Below are positions 10,216 to 20,199 of a DNA stretch of 64,000 bases, piece by piece. Within the stretch, counting starts at the first letter, position 1, and every line of letters begins with the position of its first letter. Location of the stretch: positions 82,315,084 through 82,379,083 of the forward strand of contig NC_088300.1 in NCBI RefSeq assembly GCF_032854445.1, in the 5' to 3' direction. Below the pieces are notes generated by a model, which saw only the letters and a list, made by a program, of their open reading frames with translations, made no database searches and had not been told where the DNA came from. This DNA comes from Liolophura sinensis. Its lineage: Eukaryota; Mollusca; Polyplacophora; Chitonida; Chitonidae. The position numbers and the translations under genes were made by a program.

Positions 10216-10984
10216 GTATGGTGGAGACGCAGCTGGTCCCAGGTCTGCGTGCCTGTCTTTAAGCGACTTGGCTGATGTGTCGAAGTTCGAACTTCAAGGC
10301 CAGGAAGGTAAAATCTACGCCTTCCAGTTTCAAAGTGGTAAGTACATCCGGAAAAATATTGGGGGGGTAGGGGGGTAGGGGGGGGGGGCAGGAGGGGGCA
10401 AGCAGAACCTGCCACGTTTGCTTCCCTTGAAGATGTCTCATCCTCTGTAGAGCAAGAGCGCAGGTCGCCGTCTGAGGTGATTGAAGAACAAAAACTCTCT
10501 TTAATTCGCTTTGAAGACCGCTTTGTTCTTGCCAGAGCTCGCAACCCCGATTGGTTTGTAGATGTGAAGGTGTCATATAGCTTTGGGTGGAGGAGGTTAC
10601 TTCACACTATCTGCGGCGCCGGGTGTAGAGGCCGTGCGTCTTGGCGCGCAAACCATATCTATGGCCATGCTACGAATAAACCCTGGATCTATACTTATCT
10701 TCAACATCATACTTGGCGCGGCCTCTCAGCGCCGTTGCTCCTTGATTACTGGGGTGAGACTAAAATGGCCTGCAGAGCACGATGGAAAGGAGCTCAGACT
10801 TATGATCAAATTACAGGCCCAGGGCGACCCAGTCATCCGGAGCTCTCTCGAGGATATACGGGTCTTTGCAGGGGGCGATGTCAATCTCAATGACATCTAT
10901 TTAGAGTCCGGTATAAGACTTCGCAGCTTTCGTGTTAGTATTCCCGATGACGATTTAGAGTTTACCGACGTTGTTGATTCGTAG
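10212..10984 (+). pseudogene. Fibre/spike-like Polinton protein, several frameshifts and a G-tract insertion
   Basis: Starts at ATG 10212 (MSMVETQLVPG), overlapping the upstream stop. After an early frame change it reads SLSDLADVSKFELQGQEGKI then YAFQFQSGKYI. That is the layout of the 'LSDLxDV...G..L.y...g.W' repeat found in phage tail-fibre proteins. A second similar start, FASLEDVSSS, appears near 10430. Between them lies a G-rich tract (10362-10396) that breaks the frame. The C-terminal segment (about 10583-10984) is open and beta-rich (AAPGVEAVRLGAQTISMAML). A host-binding spike role is inference. The next gene begins 10 bases downstream. Confidence 0.5.
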
Positions 10985-10994
10985 GACGGACAAT

Positions 10995-11671
10995 ATGGGA
11001 CGACTGTACCCAGCGATCACGGATGAAGACCCGACAATTACTGATGACCACCCCTTGGCCCCGACCGCGCCGATGATTATGGTTGAAAACCCCCCGGAGG
11101 GTGTGGCGCACGGCCATCGCCTGCAGTATATCAGCAAAATACAGAGGCAGCTTGAATCTGAGCGAGATCTCCGCCGGGCCTTGTACAAAAAGTACCGGCG
11201 CGGTGTCTTAGCCGCCGAGGCCCTTGATTCGGCCATGCTCACGGCCAGTTTGGGGACTAGGGGTTGCAGGTGTGGGACTACTCACAACAATAATTGCAGA
11301 CCCTGCTGTCTTGGCCATGGAAGCTGCGACCATAGCTTGCGGTGTCTTAAATGCCGCCGGAAAATTCGTTAGCCGCCGGCTTCACGCAAAGGCCAAGAAA
11401 AATAACGATATACGGCTGTTAGCTGAGGCTAAACTTAACAGCATCCATGCGCAGGTATCTACGGCATTATCTCATGGTGTTATTTCAGTTGTAGAGTTCA
11501 AGCAAATCGTTCAGGAGCTAAAGAACTACTCTGATCTGAAGCAGGAGATACGCGCCAAGTCTCGTAAGGCATTCAACGCCGTAGAGATTGATGAAAGCAC
11601 GAAAAAAACAGCTTATAGATCGCGGCCGAAAACAAGCTCGTCAAGAGCTGAAAAACGCTCTTTCCGAATGA
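10995..11671 (+). pseudogene. Coiled-coil / transmembrane / coiled-coil Polinton protein, two frameshifts
   Basis: Starts at ATG 10995 (MGRLYPAITDEDP). A polar N-terminus and a charged helix (KIQRQLESERDLRRALYKKY) come first. A frame change near 11250 leads into a long hydrophobic stretch (GLGVAGVGLLTTIIADPAV), then a Lys/Ala/Glu helical region to about 11590. A second change near an A7 run (about 11602-11608) gives the basic end (RKQARQELKNALSE) and stop at 11669-11671. About 225 codons. It is the last gene before the right terminal repeat. Function unknown; virion membrane association is inference. Confidence 0.6.
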
Positions 11672-11732
11672 TGTTCTGGGGAGGGCTCCCTAGGGAGGGT
11701 GCGCTAATATGCTTATATCTTTCACGAAATAA

Positions 11733-11855
11733 GGCTGGGGGGCCTCTATTTTGTTCTGGGGAGGGCCCCAAGGGGGGGTGGTCCAGAACCTGTATACTAG
11801 AACTTCTGGACCTCGCCGGGAAAGGGGGCTGGGAGCCCCTATTCCCTATACTACT
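11733..11855 (-). repeat. Polinton right terminal inverted repeat
   Basis: About 123 bases, inverted relative to 786-946. A related fragment, 'ttctggggagggctccct', lies just inside at about 11674-11691, so the repeat edge is itself modular. Confidence 0.9.
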
Positions 11856-11860
11856 GCATA
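11856..11860. repeat. Target-site duplication, right copy (GCATA)
   Basis: Second GCATA copy. It is followed by 'cagtttctctagtcat', which continues the interrupted minisatellite. Confidence 0.8.
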
Positions 11861-12050
11861 CAGTTTCTCTAGTCATAATATACTGGTAATCTCAGTCAAA
11901 TAAGGAAGACAACACAAAATCTCTCTAGTCATGGAGCATACTGGTAATCTCAGTCACATAAGGAAGTCAGCACACAGTCTTTAGTCATGGAATATACTGG
12001 TAATCTCAGTCACATAAGGAAGACACCACAGTCTCAATGACATGGGGAAG
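11861..12050. repeat. Minisatellite, ~58-base unit (right part)
   Basis: About three further copies of the unit at 1-785, interrupted by the Polinton. Confidence 0.93.
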
Positions 12051-12054
12051 AACA

Positions 12055-12470
12055 TAGTGCTACTGGTGATAATAGTGTTGGGTCTGTTGATAACAGTGGC
12101 ATGTCTGCTCATGACAGAAGTGTGTCTGGAGATGACAGGAGTGTGTCCATTGATGGCAGGAGTGTGTCTGGTGATAACAGGAGTGTGTCAGTGATGACAG
12201 TGGTGTGTCTGGTAATAACAGTGGTATGACTGGTGATGATAGAAGTATGTCTGTGTGTCTGGTATATATTTTGATATGTCTGGTAGTGTCGGTGGTGTGT
12301 CTGGTGATGATAGGAGTGTGTCTGATCATTACAGTGGTATGTTGGGTGATGACAGAGGTGCGTCTGGTGATGACAGGAGTGGGCATGGGGATGACACTGG
12401 TATGTCTGGCGACAACAGCGGTGTGTTTGGTGATGACAGGAATGTCAGGTGATTACAGTTATTTTTGTTT
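12055..12470. repeat. 24-base minisatellite
   Basis: About 17 copies of a unit like ggtgtgtctggtgatgacag + gagt. Because the unit is a multiple of 3, open frames cross it on both strands; they are not genes. It lies on the downstream side of the last M1AP exon found. Confidence 0.93.
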
Positions 12471-12508
12471 TGTCTGTTAAATAAGTTCAAAAAGAAAATA
12501 TCAGTTAC

Positions 12509-12631
12509 CTGTTGTGACTTAAAGTTGAACTGCTTGTGGGACCGACCGTCATTTTTTCTATACTGGGACCTGAGGACATCGTACAGACCAGAGCTCACTA
12601 ACAGCGGATTATAGATGCCAATAATCTCCAG
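12509..12631 (-). CDS. M1AP: M1AP exon (last one found)
   Basis: 41 codons, phase 0 to phase 0. Acceptor ttgttttgtgttttag|CTGGAG; donor CAACAG|gtaact. Encodes LEIIGIYNPLLVSSGLYDVL and a basic tail. As I recall it, vertebrate M1AP has the matching block '...YNPLHV.SHLYS.L' near its C-terminus. A further C-terminal exon of roughly 50-70 codons is expected at lower coordinates and was not found in the window, so it is outside it or unrecognisable. Confidence 0.85.
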
Positions 12632-12820
12632 CTAAAACACAAAACAAGTCTCGTGGTATAACAGTGGTACCACACACTTTTTACGGATTTCTAATTGTAA
12701 TGCATCACATTCCCCTTTCTTTTACTGCTGTCTTCCTTTTCCATGCATCATTCAAATGGTTCATTCCCATACAAACCAAGCCTGACCCACACAGAACTAA
12801 CAGTATATAAATGGTTTGAC

Positions 12821-12985
12821 GTTACATGCCTGCCATGTGCCTCCTGTATTCGTACACACATAATGTCGTGGTGTCTGACATGTGCCTCCTGTATTTGTAC
12901 ACACGTCATGATGTCTGACATGTGCCTCCTGTATTTGTGCACACGTCATGATATCTGACATGTGCCTCCTGTATCTGTACACACA
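12821..12985. repeat. ~45-base minisatellite (downstream part)
   Basis: Copies of 'catgtgcctcctgtatctgt acacac...' with 40-47 base spacing. This is the same array as 13141-13500, split by a SINE. Confidence 0.9.
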
Positions 12986-13140
12986 TAACTTATTTATTTA
13001 TTTATTTGATTGGTGTTTTACGCCATACTGAAGAATATTTCACTTATACGGCAGCGGCCAGCATTAAGGTGGGTGGAAACCAGGCAGAACCCGGGGGAAA
13101 CCAACGAACATCCACAGGTTGCTGGCAGGCCTTCCCACAT
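12986..13140 (-). mobile_element. tRNA-derived SINE, 5'-truncated
   Basis: In minus orientation: a body (ggtttcccccgggttctgcc), the block tataagtgaaatattcttca, and a 3' end caatcaaataaataaataaa. The tRNA-like head is missing. It splits the surrounding minisatellite. Confidence 0.85.
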
Positions 13141-13500
13141 ACACACATAATGTCCTGATGTCTGACATGTGCCTCCTGTATCTGTACACAAATAATGTTG
13201 TAATGTGTTGCATGTGCCTCCTATATCTGTACACACATAATGTTGTAATGTCTTACATGTGCCTCCTGTATCTGTACACACGTAATATCATGTCTTACAT
13301 GTGCCTCCTGTATTTTTACACATGTCATGATGTCTGACATGTGCCTCCTGTATGTAATGTTATGATATTTTCCACGTGCCTGGTGTAACCTGACCTTTAG
13401 ATGTAATGTTATGATGTCTAGAATGTGCCTGGTGTAACCTGACCTTTACACATGTAATACTGTGATCATGATGTCTTACATGCACCTCGCATAACCTAAC
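13141..13500. repeat. ~45-base minisatellite starting at an M1AP 5' splice site
   Basis: On the M1AP strand the first unit begins exactly at the donor of the exon ending at 13501 (CAG|gttaggttatgcgaggtgca). The next units (ggtcaggttacaccaggcac...) keep a 'AAAG|gtcaggtta' splice-site-like junction and grade into the 'caggaggcacatgt' units further down. Part of the intron, not coding. Confidence 0.85.
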
Positions 13501-13740
13501 CTGCTGTAAAGAATCTGTCACCATTCTCCTACTTTCTTCATCTGGCTTGTGTATCTGAAAACTTTCATTAGAGGGCAGCATCAGCTCTTTAACAGCTACA
13601 GACTTAATCAAGAGGGAACTTCGGGCTGGCAGAATGACAAACCAAGCAGTGGGTTCTCTCCGCTCACTGGTCGCCACAGTCTGGTACACTGCCTTCTGAC
13701 GCAGGCTTGGAATGAGTGAGGAACCCAATAATACCATGTC
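13501..13740 (-). CDS. M1AP: M1AP exon
   Basis: 80 codons, phase 0. Acceptor gttttctcctctcttag|GACATGG; donor TTACAGCAG|gttagg. Contains TAWFVILPARSSLLIKSVAV and KELMLPS. These correspond to the 'FYVIMPSHSLTLLVKAVATRELMLPS' region of vertebrate M1AP as I remember it. This is the most easily recognised exon of the gene. Confidence 0.9.
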
Positions 13741-14027
13741 CTAAGAGAGGAGAAAACATATCTTGTAAGTTATCATGAATGTTTTGAAGGCATCAACAAA
13801 TGCATTCACTCATACATGTAAGTTGTTTATATCACTTAACTGCTGTGATGCTCTATACATGAAAAAAGATGTAGGTATTTTTGTAAAGACTTCCAAAACC
13901 AAAGCAACATTTTAGTCTATATTTTTGGTCAATTGAAACTGATGATTTTTATCAAAATGTATCATCACTTGTAATTACTTGTAAATGTACTTCATTGTTT
14001 TGAAGCACTTGCCTTCCTACATTACCG
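13741..14027 (-). other. M1AP intron, unique AT-rich sequence
   Basis: Polypyrimidine tract and acceptor for the exon at 13740, then AT-rich sequence with no recognisable feature up to the 48-base array. Confidence 0.6.
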
Positions 14028-16300
14028 ATGAGCAAGGCCGTGGAACACCTGGTAACTCACCTTATCTATGAACACCTGACAAAGGCCGTGGAACACCTGG
14101 TTACTCACCTTATCTATGAACACCTGACAAAGGCCGTGGAACACCTGGTAACTCACCTTATCTATGAACACCTGACAAAGGCCGTGGAACACCTGGTTAC
14201 TCACCTTATCTATGAACACCTGACAAAGGCCGTGGAACACCTGGTTACTCACCTTATCTATGAACACCTGACAAAGGCCGTGGAACACCTGGTAACTCAC
14301 CTTATCTATGAGCATCTGACAAAGGCTGTGGAACACCTGGTTACTCACTTTATCTATGAACACCTGGCAAAGGCCGTGGAACACCTGGTTACTCACCTTA
14401 TCTATGAACACCTGACAAAGGCTGTGGAATCCTGGTTACTCACCTTATCTATGAACACCTGACAAAGGCTGTGGAACACCAGGTAACTCACCTTATCTAT
14501 GAGCACCTGACAAAGGCCGTGGAACACCTTGTAACTCACCTTATCTATGCACGCCTGACAAAGGCCGTGGAACACCTGGTAACTCACCTTATCTATGAAA
14601 ACCTGACAAAGGCTGTGGAACACCTGGTAACTCACCTTTCTATGAACACCTGACAAAGGCCGTGGACCACCTGGTAACTCACCTTATCTATGCACACCTG
14701 ACAAAGGCCGTGGAACACCTGGTTACTCACCTTATCTATGAACACCTGACAAAGGCCGTGGAACACCTGGTTACTGCCCTTATCTATGAGCACCTGACAA
14801 AGGTCGTGGAACACCTGGTAACTCACCTTATCTATGCACACCTGACAAAGGCCGTGGAACACCTGGTAACTCACCTTATCTATGCACACCTGACAAAGGG
14901 CGTGGAACACCTGGTAACTCACCTTATCTATGCACACCTGACAAAGGCCATGGAACACCTGGTAACTCACCTTATCTATGAACACCTGGCAAAGGCTGTG
15001 GAACAACTGGTTACTCACCTTATCTATGAACGCCTGACAAAGGCTGTGGAACACCTGGTTACTCACCTTATCTATGAACACCTGGCACAGGCCGTGGAAC
15101 AAATGGTTACTCACCTTATCTATGAGCACCTGACAAAGGCTGTGGAACACCTAACTATTTATCTTATCTATGAGCACCTGACAAAGGCCGTGGAATCCTT
15201 GTTAGAGCCATTATGTATGAACACCTGGCAAAGGCCGTGGAACACCTGGTTACTCACCTTATCTATGAGCACCTGACAATGGCTGTGGACCAACTTGCTA
15301 CTCACCTTATCTATGAGCATCTGACAAATGTTGTGGAACACCTAGTTACTCACCTTATCTATGCGCACCTGGCAAAGGCTGCTGAACACCTGGTTAGTCA
15401 CCTTTTCTATGCACACCTGACAAAGGTTAAGGAACAACTGGTTACTCACCTTATCTATGAGCCCCTGACAAAGACTTTGGAAAACCTGGTTACTCACCTT
15501 ATCTATGCACACCTGACAAAGGTTGTGGAACAAATGGTTACTCACCATATCTATGAGCACCTGACAAAGGCTGTGGAACACCTAACTATTTATCTTATCT
15601 ATGAGCACCTGACAAAGGCCGTGGAATCCTTGTTAGAGCCCTTATGTATGAACACCTGGCAAAGGCCGTGGAACACCTGGTTACTCACCTTATCTATGAG
15701 CATCTGACAAAGGCTGTGGAATCCTGGTTACTGCCCTTATCTATGAGCACCTGACAATGACCTTGGAACACCTGCCTATTTATCTTATATATGAGCACCA
15801 GACAAAGAATGTGGAACAACTTGTTACTCACCTTATCTATGAGCATCTGACAAATGCTGTGGAACACCTGGTTACTGACCTTATCTATGAGCACCTGACA
15901 AAGGCCGTGAAACACCTACCTATTTATCTCATCTATGAGCACCTGAAAAACGATGTGGAACACCTGGTAACTCACCTTATCTATGAGCACCTGACAAAAG
16001 CTGTGGAACACCTACCTATTTATCTTATCTATGAGCACCTGACGAAGGCTGTGGAACACCTGGTTACTCACCTTATCTATGAGCACCTGACAAAGGCTGT
16101 AGAACACCTAACTATTTATCTTATCTGACAAAGACTGTAGAATCTTGGTTATAACCCTTATCTATGAACACCTGGCAAAGGCTGTGGAACACCTGGTTAC
16201 TCACCTTATCTATGAGCACCTGACAATGGCTGTGGAACACCTGCCTATTTATCTTATCTACGAGCACCTGACAAAGACTGTGAAACACCTGGTTACTGCT
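14028..16300 (-). repeat. 48-base array derived from the M1AP exon 3' end and splice donor
   Basis: About 47 copies of a 48-base unit. On the M1AP strand each reads as a 36-base piece of exon (VFHGLCQVFIDK) followed by gtgagttaccag. The same words form the last 12 codons of the exon at 17826-17927 (VFQSLCQVLIDK|gtgggt). Nearly every unit therefore keeps a consensus AAG|gtgagt donor and a terminal 'ag'. The 48-base period also keeps a reading frame open (16 residues per unit). Some copies have the 'cctacctatttatc' variant. Several long open frames here are a by-product of the period. Confidence 0.92.
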
Positions 16301-16862
16301 GGATCAACTACTGAAACATGTGTTCCACTGCACTGCTGGATCAACCTCGAGGTATGGGTTCCACTATACTGGTGGATGAACTACTGAGACATGGGTTCCA
16401 CTATACTGGTGGAACAACCACTGAGACATGGGTTCCACTATATTGCTGGATCAACCACTGAGACATAGGCACCACTATAATGCTGGATCACAATGAGACA
16501 TAGGTTCCGCTACATGTATACTGCTGGATTAACCACTGAGACATGGGTTCCAATATATTGCTGGATCAACCACTGAGACATAGGCACCACTATACTGCTG
16601 GATCACAATGAGACATAGGTTCTGCTACATGTATACTGCTGGATTAACCAGTGAGACATGGGTTCCACTATATTGCTGGATCAACCACTGAGACATAGGC
16701 ACCAATATACTGCTGGATCATCCACTGAGACATAGGTTCCGCTACATGTATACTGCTGCATTAACCACTGAGACATGGGTTCCACTAGATTGCTGAATCA
16801 ACCATTGAGACATAGGCACCACTATATTGCTGGATCAAGCACTGAGACATGGGCACCACTGT
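16301..16862. repeat. ~38-base minisatellite
   Basis: About 14 copies of ccactatattgctggatcaa + ccactgagacataggca with small indels. It abuts the end of the 48-base array. No coding potential. Confidence 0.9.
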
Positions 16863-16869
16863 TTACCAT

Positions 16870-17720
16870 CACCTCAATCACTTTGGTATACCGGTAATGT
16901 GATGCATCTCCCAAGCCATAGACACACTTTTGAAGTATCCAAACGACACCCACACATTTTGCTTCTTTGGGTGGCCTGATGTAAATGTCTCTGGATACCT
17001 AGGCCCTTGTAAAAAGGCAGTTTTAATGTCCACTGAGCTAGGAGTAAACGGTGAGATGACATAAAGTGATTCAGTGCAGAAGAGTGATTAGGAATTTCCT
17101 CATTATTGGTTTTTTCAAACCCACAAGCAACAAGTTTTGCTTTGGGAATATTCTTGTCCCTTCTTGTCACTTATCAGGGACATTGGTATACATATCATTG
17201 TTTAACTCTACGGGTTTAGATTCAGAAAAGTCAATCATTAACCTCAAGTACACTACCATTACTTCGGTTAATTTGCTCTAGCTACCTTTTCAAATTCTGT
17301 TACTCTGCACAAGTCAAAAGATTCCTTTATGCCAGCTTTCTTCTCATGGTTTTGAATACTGCAAGTTGTACCATAGTTTATTCTTACCAGTGGCTTTACC
17401 AGCCCGGCTTAAAACTGTGGATGAATGTACATGTAATGAGCCTGAATAATTTTGCCTAAACTGAACATTGTCCTCTGGACAAATATTTAACTTTCTAAGC
17501 TACTCTGTGACAAAGTTGACTGTATTATGGCGCATTCATGGACATCTGACTTATAGTCACTAACACTGCCTAGAGTCTCCTAGCCTGTTTGACTATTAAC
17601 AGGCTGTGAACCATTAATAAACATTTCAGATTCCGAGAGATTACTTGATCTCTCATGTTTTACATGTTCATGTTTTCATGATTCCTCTCGTTTTCTACTT
17701 TGTCTTTACTTTCAATATGT
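16870..17720 (-). mobile_element. Ty1/copia-type retrotransposon remnant (RT region)
   Basis: On the minus strand, successive frames give RT-like words: KAKLVACGFEKTNNEE (near 17120), DIYIRPPKEAKC and LQKCVYGLGDASHY (near 16900-16990). Further upstream, degenerate linker text such as NLSESEMFINGSQPVNSQTG (near 17590-17640) is readable. The 'VYGLGDAS' form is typical of aquatic-animal copia elements of the GalEa kind as I recall. There are many stops and frameshifts and no LTRs visible, so only an internal fragment remains. It lies in an M1AP intron and separates the 48-base array from its parent exon. Confidence 0.75.
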
Positions 17721-17825
17721 GTGTCTATTGTGCATAATCTAGACTGGTGAATTTGCACACAAATTCCACCATGTCTTATCAGTTATGGGCACTTGACACA
17801 TGCTCTGGAACACCTGGTTACCCAC

Positions 17826-17927
17826 CTTATCTATGAGAACCTGACAAAGGCTCTGGAATACCTGTTGGTTTTGTTCCAAATCCTCCCAGTCTATCTTCCA
17901 GCATGAGGTTGGTTGCACTATTAGAGG
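17826..17927 (-). CDS. M1AP: M1AP exon (parent of the 48-base array)
   Basis: 34 codons, phase 0. Acceptor ttgttgacctctgttctag|CCTCTA; donor ATAGATAAG|gtgggt. Encodes PTSCWKIDWEDLEQNQQ then VFQSLCQVLIDK. This corresponds to the 'RPTSCWQLDWDELETNQQHFHALCHSLLKR' segment of vertebrate M1AP as I recall it, and joins in phase to the exon at 13740. An internal CAG|gtattc at 17868 could act as an alternative donor; conservation across the join favours the longer exon. Confidence 0.9.
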
Positions 17928-18590
17928 CTAGAACAGAGGTCAACAATGTGTGAATGACATTGTCGTCTCTCGCTGTTTTTGAGAGACGTATCATGCCGGC
18001 AATTCTAAATTCAGTCTGTGTACAATAGTTAGCAGTTGGGCTGTTGCTCACTTTCTCAACCTAAATTCTCGCAATGAAAAATTATGCACACTCCTGCAGT
18101 TTTTATCCTAGTAAGGTGGGCTGTTTGTCAAGAGTTACCTCCCCTATGACATGTACATTGAACGTGTTAACCTATAGTCTGTAAGGTATGCCATGTGTTT
18201 ATCTGTGCTCATGTTCAACTAATCTTTACATTATGACATTAATGGCCACTCTTTACAAAACTTACATTTCACAACAAGTGCAGCTATAATTTAAGTATTC
18301 ATGCTCCAGGGCTGCATACGTATCTCAAGTTTGCCATCCTAGAACAGTAACACTACGATACTGCAAGATACACGTCCACCAAGTTGCTGTCTGGCGTGCA
18401 AAGTAAACAACGCACAAATAGAATAAAATGTGACAGTTTTATACTGTTTTACTCATTTACATCTGTGACATTTACTTGAAATTCAAGGACTTTCAAGGAC
18501 CTTTACTACAAATAGTCAATTTCAAACACCTTCAAGGCCAAAAAAAATTCAAGTACTTTCCAGGTTTTCAAGAGCCATGCCTCACAGGTA
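17928..18590 (-). other. M1AP intron, unique sequence
   Basis: No gene seen. A short motif 'ttcaaggactttcaaggacc' with related words sits near 18480-18570 and may be a small dispersed repeat. Confidence 0.5.
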
Positions 18591-19850
18591 CCTACTGTCA
18601 TCCTAGTCAAATCACTTGTATTGTCATCCTAGTCAAATCACTTGTATTGTCATCCTGGTCAAATCACTTGTATTGTCATCCTAGTCAAATCACAGGTATT
18701 GTCATCCTACTCAAATTACTTGTATTGTCATCCTAGTCAAATCACAGGTATTGTCATTCTAGTTAAATCACATGTATTGTCATCCCAGTCCAATCACTTG
18801 TCACCCTAGTCAAATCACACGTATTGTCACCCTAGTCAAATCACTTGTATTGTCACCCTAGTCAAATCAATTGTATTGTCATCCTGGTCAAATCACATGT
18901 ATTGTCATCCTAGTCAAATCACTTGTGTTGTCATCCTAGTCAAATCACTTGTATTGTCATCCCAGTCAAATCACTTGTCACCCTAGTCAAATCACTTGTC
19001 ACCTTAGTCAAATCACTTGTATTTTCATTCTGGTCAAATCACATGTATTGTCACCCTAGTCAAATCACATGTATTGTCACCCTAGTCAAATCACTTGTAT
19101 TGTCACCCTAGTCAAATCAATTGTATTGTCATCCTGGTCAAATCACATGTATTGTCATCCTAATCAAATCACTTGTGTTGTCATCCTAGTCAAATCACTT
19201 GTATTGTCATCCTAGTCAAATCACTTGTCACCCTAGTCAAATCACTTGCATTGTCATCCTAGTCAAATCACATGTATTGTCACCCTAATTAAATCACATG
19301 TATTGTTATCCTAGTCAAATCACTTGTATTGTCATCCTGGTCAAATCTCATGTATTGTCATTCTAATCAAATCACATGTATTGTCATCCTAGTCAAATCA
19401 CTTTTATTGTCATCCTAGTTAAACCACTTGTATTGTCATCCTAGTCAAATCACTTGTCACCCTAGTCAAATCACTTGTATTGTCATCCTGGTCAAATCAC
19501 ATCTATTGTCATCCTAGTCAAATCACTTGCATTGCCATCCTAGTCAAATCACTTGTATTGTCATCCTAGTTAAATCACATGTATTGTTATCCTAGTCAAA
19601 TCACTTGTATTGTCATCCTGGTCAAATCATATGTATTGTCATCCTAGTCATGTCACTTGTCACCCTAGTCAAATCACATGTATTGTCATCCCAGTCAAAT
19701 CACTTGTCACCCTAGTCAAATCACTTGTATTGTCATCCTGGTCAAATCACATGTATTGTCATCCTAGTCAAATCACTTGTATTGTCATCCTAGTCAAATC
19801 ACATGTATTGCCATCCTAGTCAAATCACTTGTATTGTCATCCTAGTAAAA
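18590..19850. repeat. 26-base minisatellite
   Basis: Roughly 50 copies of attgtcatcctagtcaaatc + acttgt, with some 20-base short forms (caccctagtcaaatcacttg). Variant order (acttgt / acatgt / acaggt) suggests higher-order duplication. It lies in an M1AP intron. Confidence 0.95.
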
Positions 19851-19969
19851 AAATGATGAGCTGCATGGGAGCCAACTAAGCTCAAGAAAGATTTCCATAC
19901 AGATGTTTAAAACAAACAGGATTTGCTCAGCCTAGCTAAGAATACATACACATACAGGACATATCCTAC

Positions 19970-20116
19970 CATTCCAAAGACGACAGACTCACACAGGGCA
20001 CTGGCTGGTAGCATCTTTTGTACTGTGATGTGATACAGGGGGAGATCGGGGCTGTGCTTACCTGGACCTAGCTGGGTAGGCTTGGATGGAGGACCCAGTG
20101 TTTGGGTCTCTAAACC
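19970..20116 (-). CDS. M1AP: M1AP exon
   Basis: 49 codons, phase 0. Acceptor ttactaatcttccag|GGTTTAG; donor TTTGGAATG|gtagga. Ends with LPASALCESVVFGM, matching the 'SSGLCESLTYGL' segment of vertebrate M1AP as I recall. The N-terminal half (GLETQTLGPPSKPTQLGPGK) is Pro/Gly-rich and looks less constrained. Confidence 0.88.
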
Positions 20117-20199
20117 CTGGAAGATTAGTAAAATACCTTTAAACTTCATTCCCATGATTTTCTTGTCCTATACATGTACAAAATGGTGAAAACTACATT

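Larger units (their letters stand above)
786..11855. mobile_element. Polinton/Maverick element, degenerate copy
   Basis: An 11,070-base element bounded by inverted repeats that both begin agtagtatagggaatagggg. It is flanked by GCATA at 781-785 and 11856-11860. The contents are diagnostic of Polintons: family-B polymerase N-terminus, retroviral-type integrase, packaging-type ATPase and capsid-like genes. It is more GC-rich than its flanks. Polintons are usually 15-20 kb with 5-6 base target duplications; this one is short because the polymerase C-terminus is deleted. No cysteine protease gene was recognised. Almost every gene has at least one stop or frameshift, so the copy is not functional. 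Internal layout: plus-strand genes at both ends, a minus-strand block in the middle, and divergent starts at about 7793-7835 and 9547. Confidence 0.95.

Noticed and set aside
14028-16300. Open reading frames of 80-200 codons on both strands as repeat proteins
   Set aside because: The 48-base period keeps frames open automatically, and there is no non-repeat domain or start context. The exon-derived explanation accounts for the sequence.
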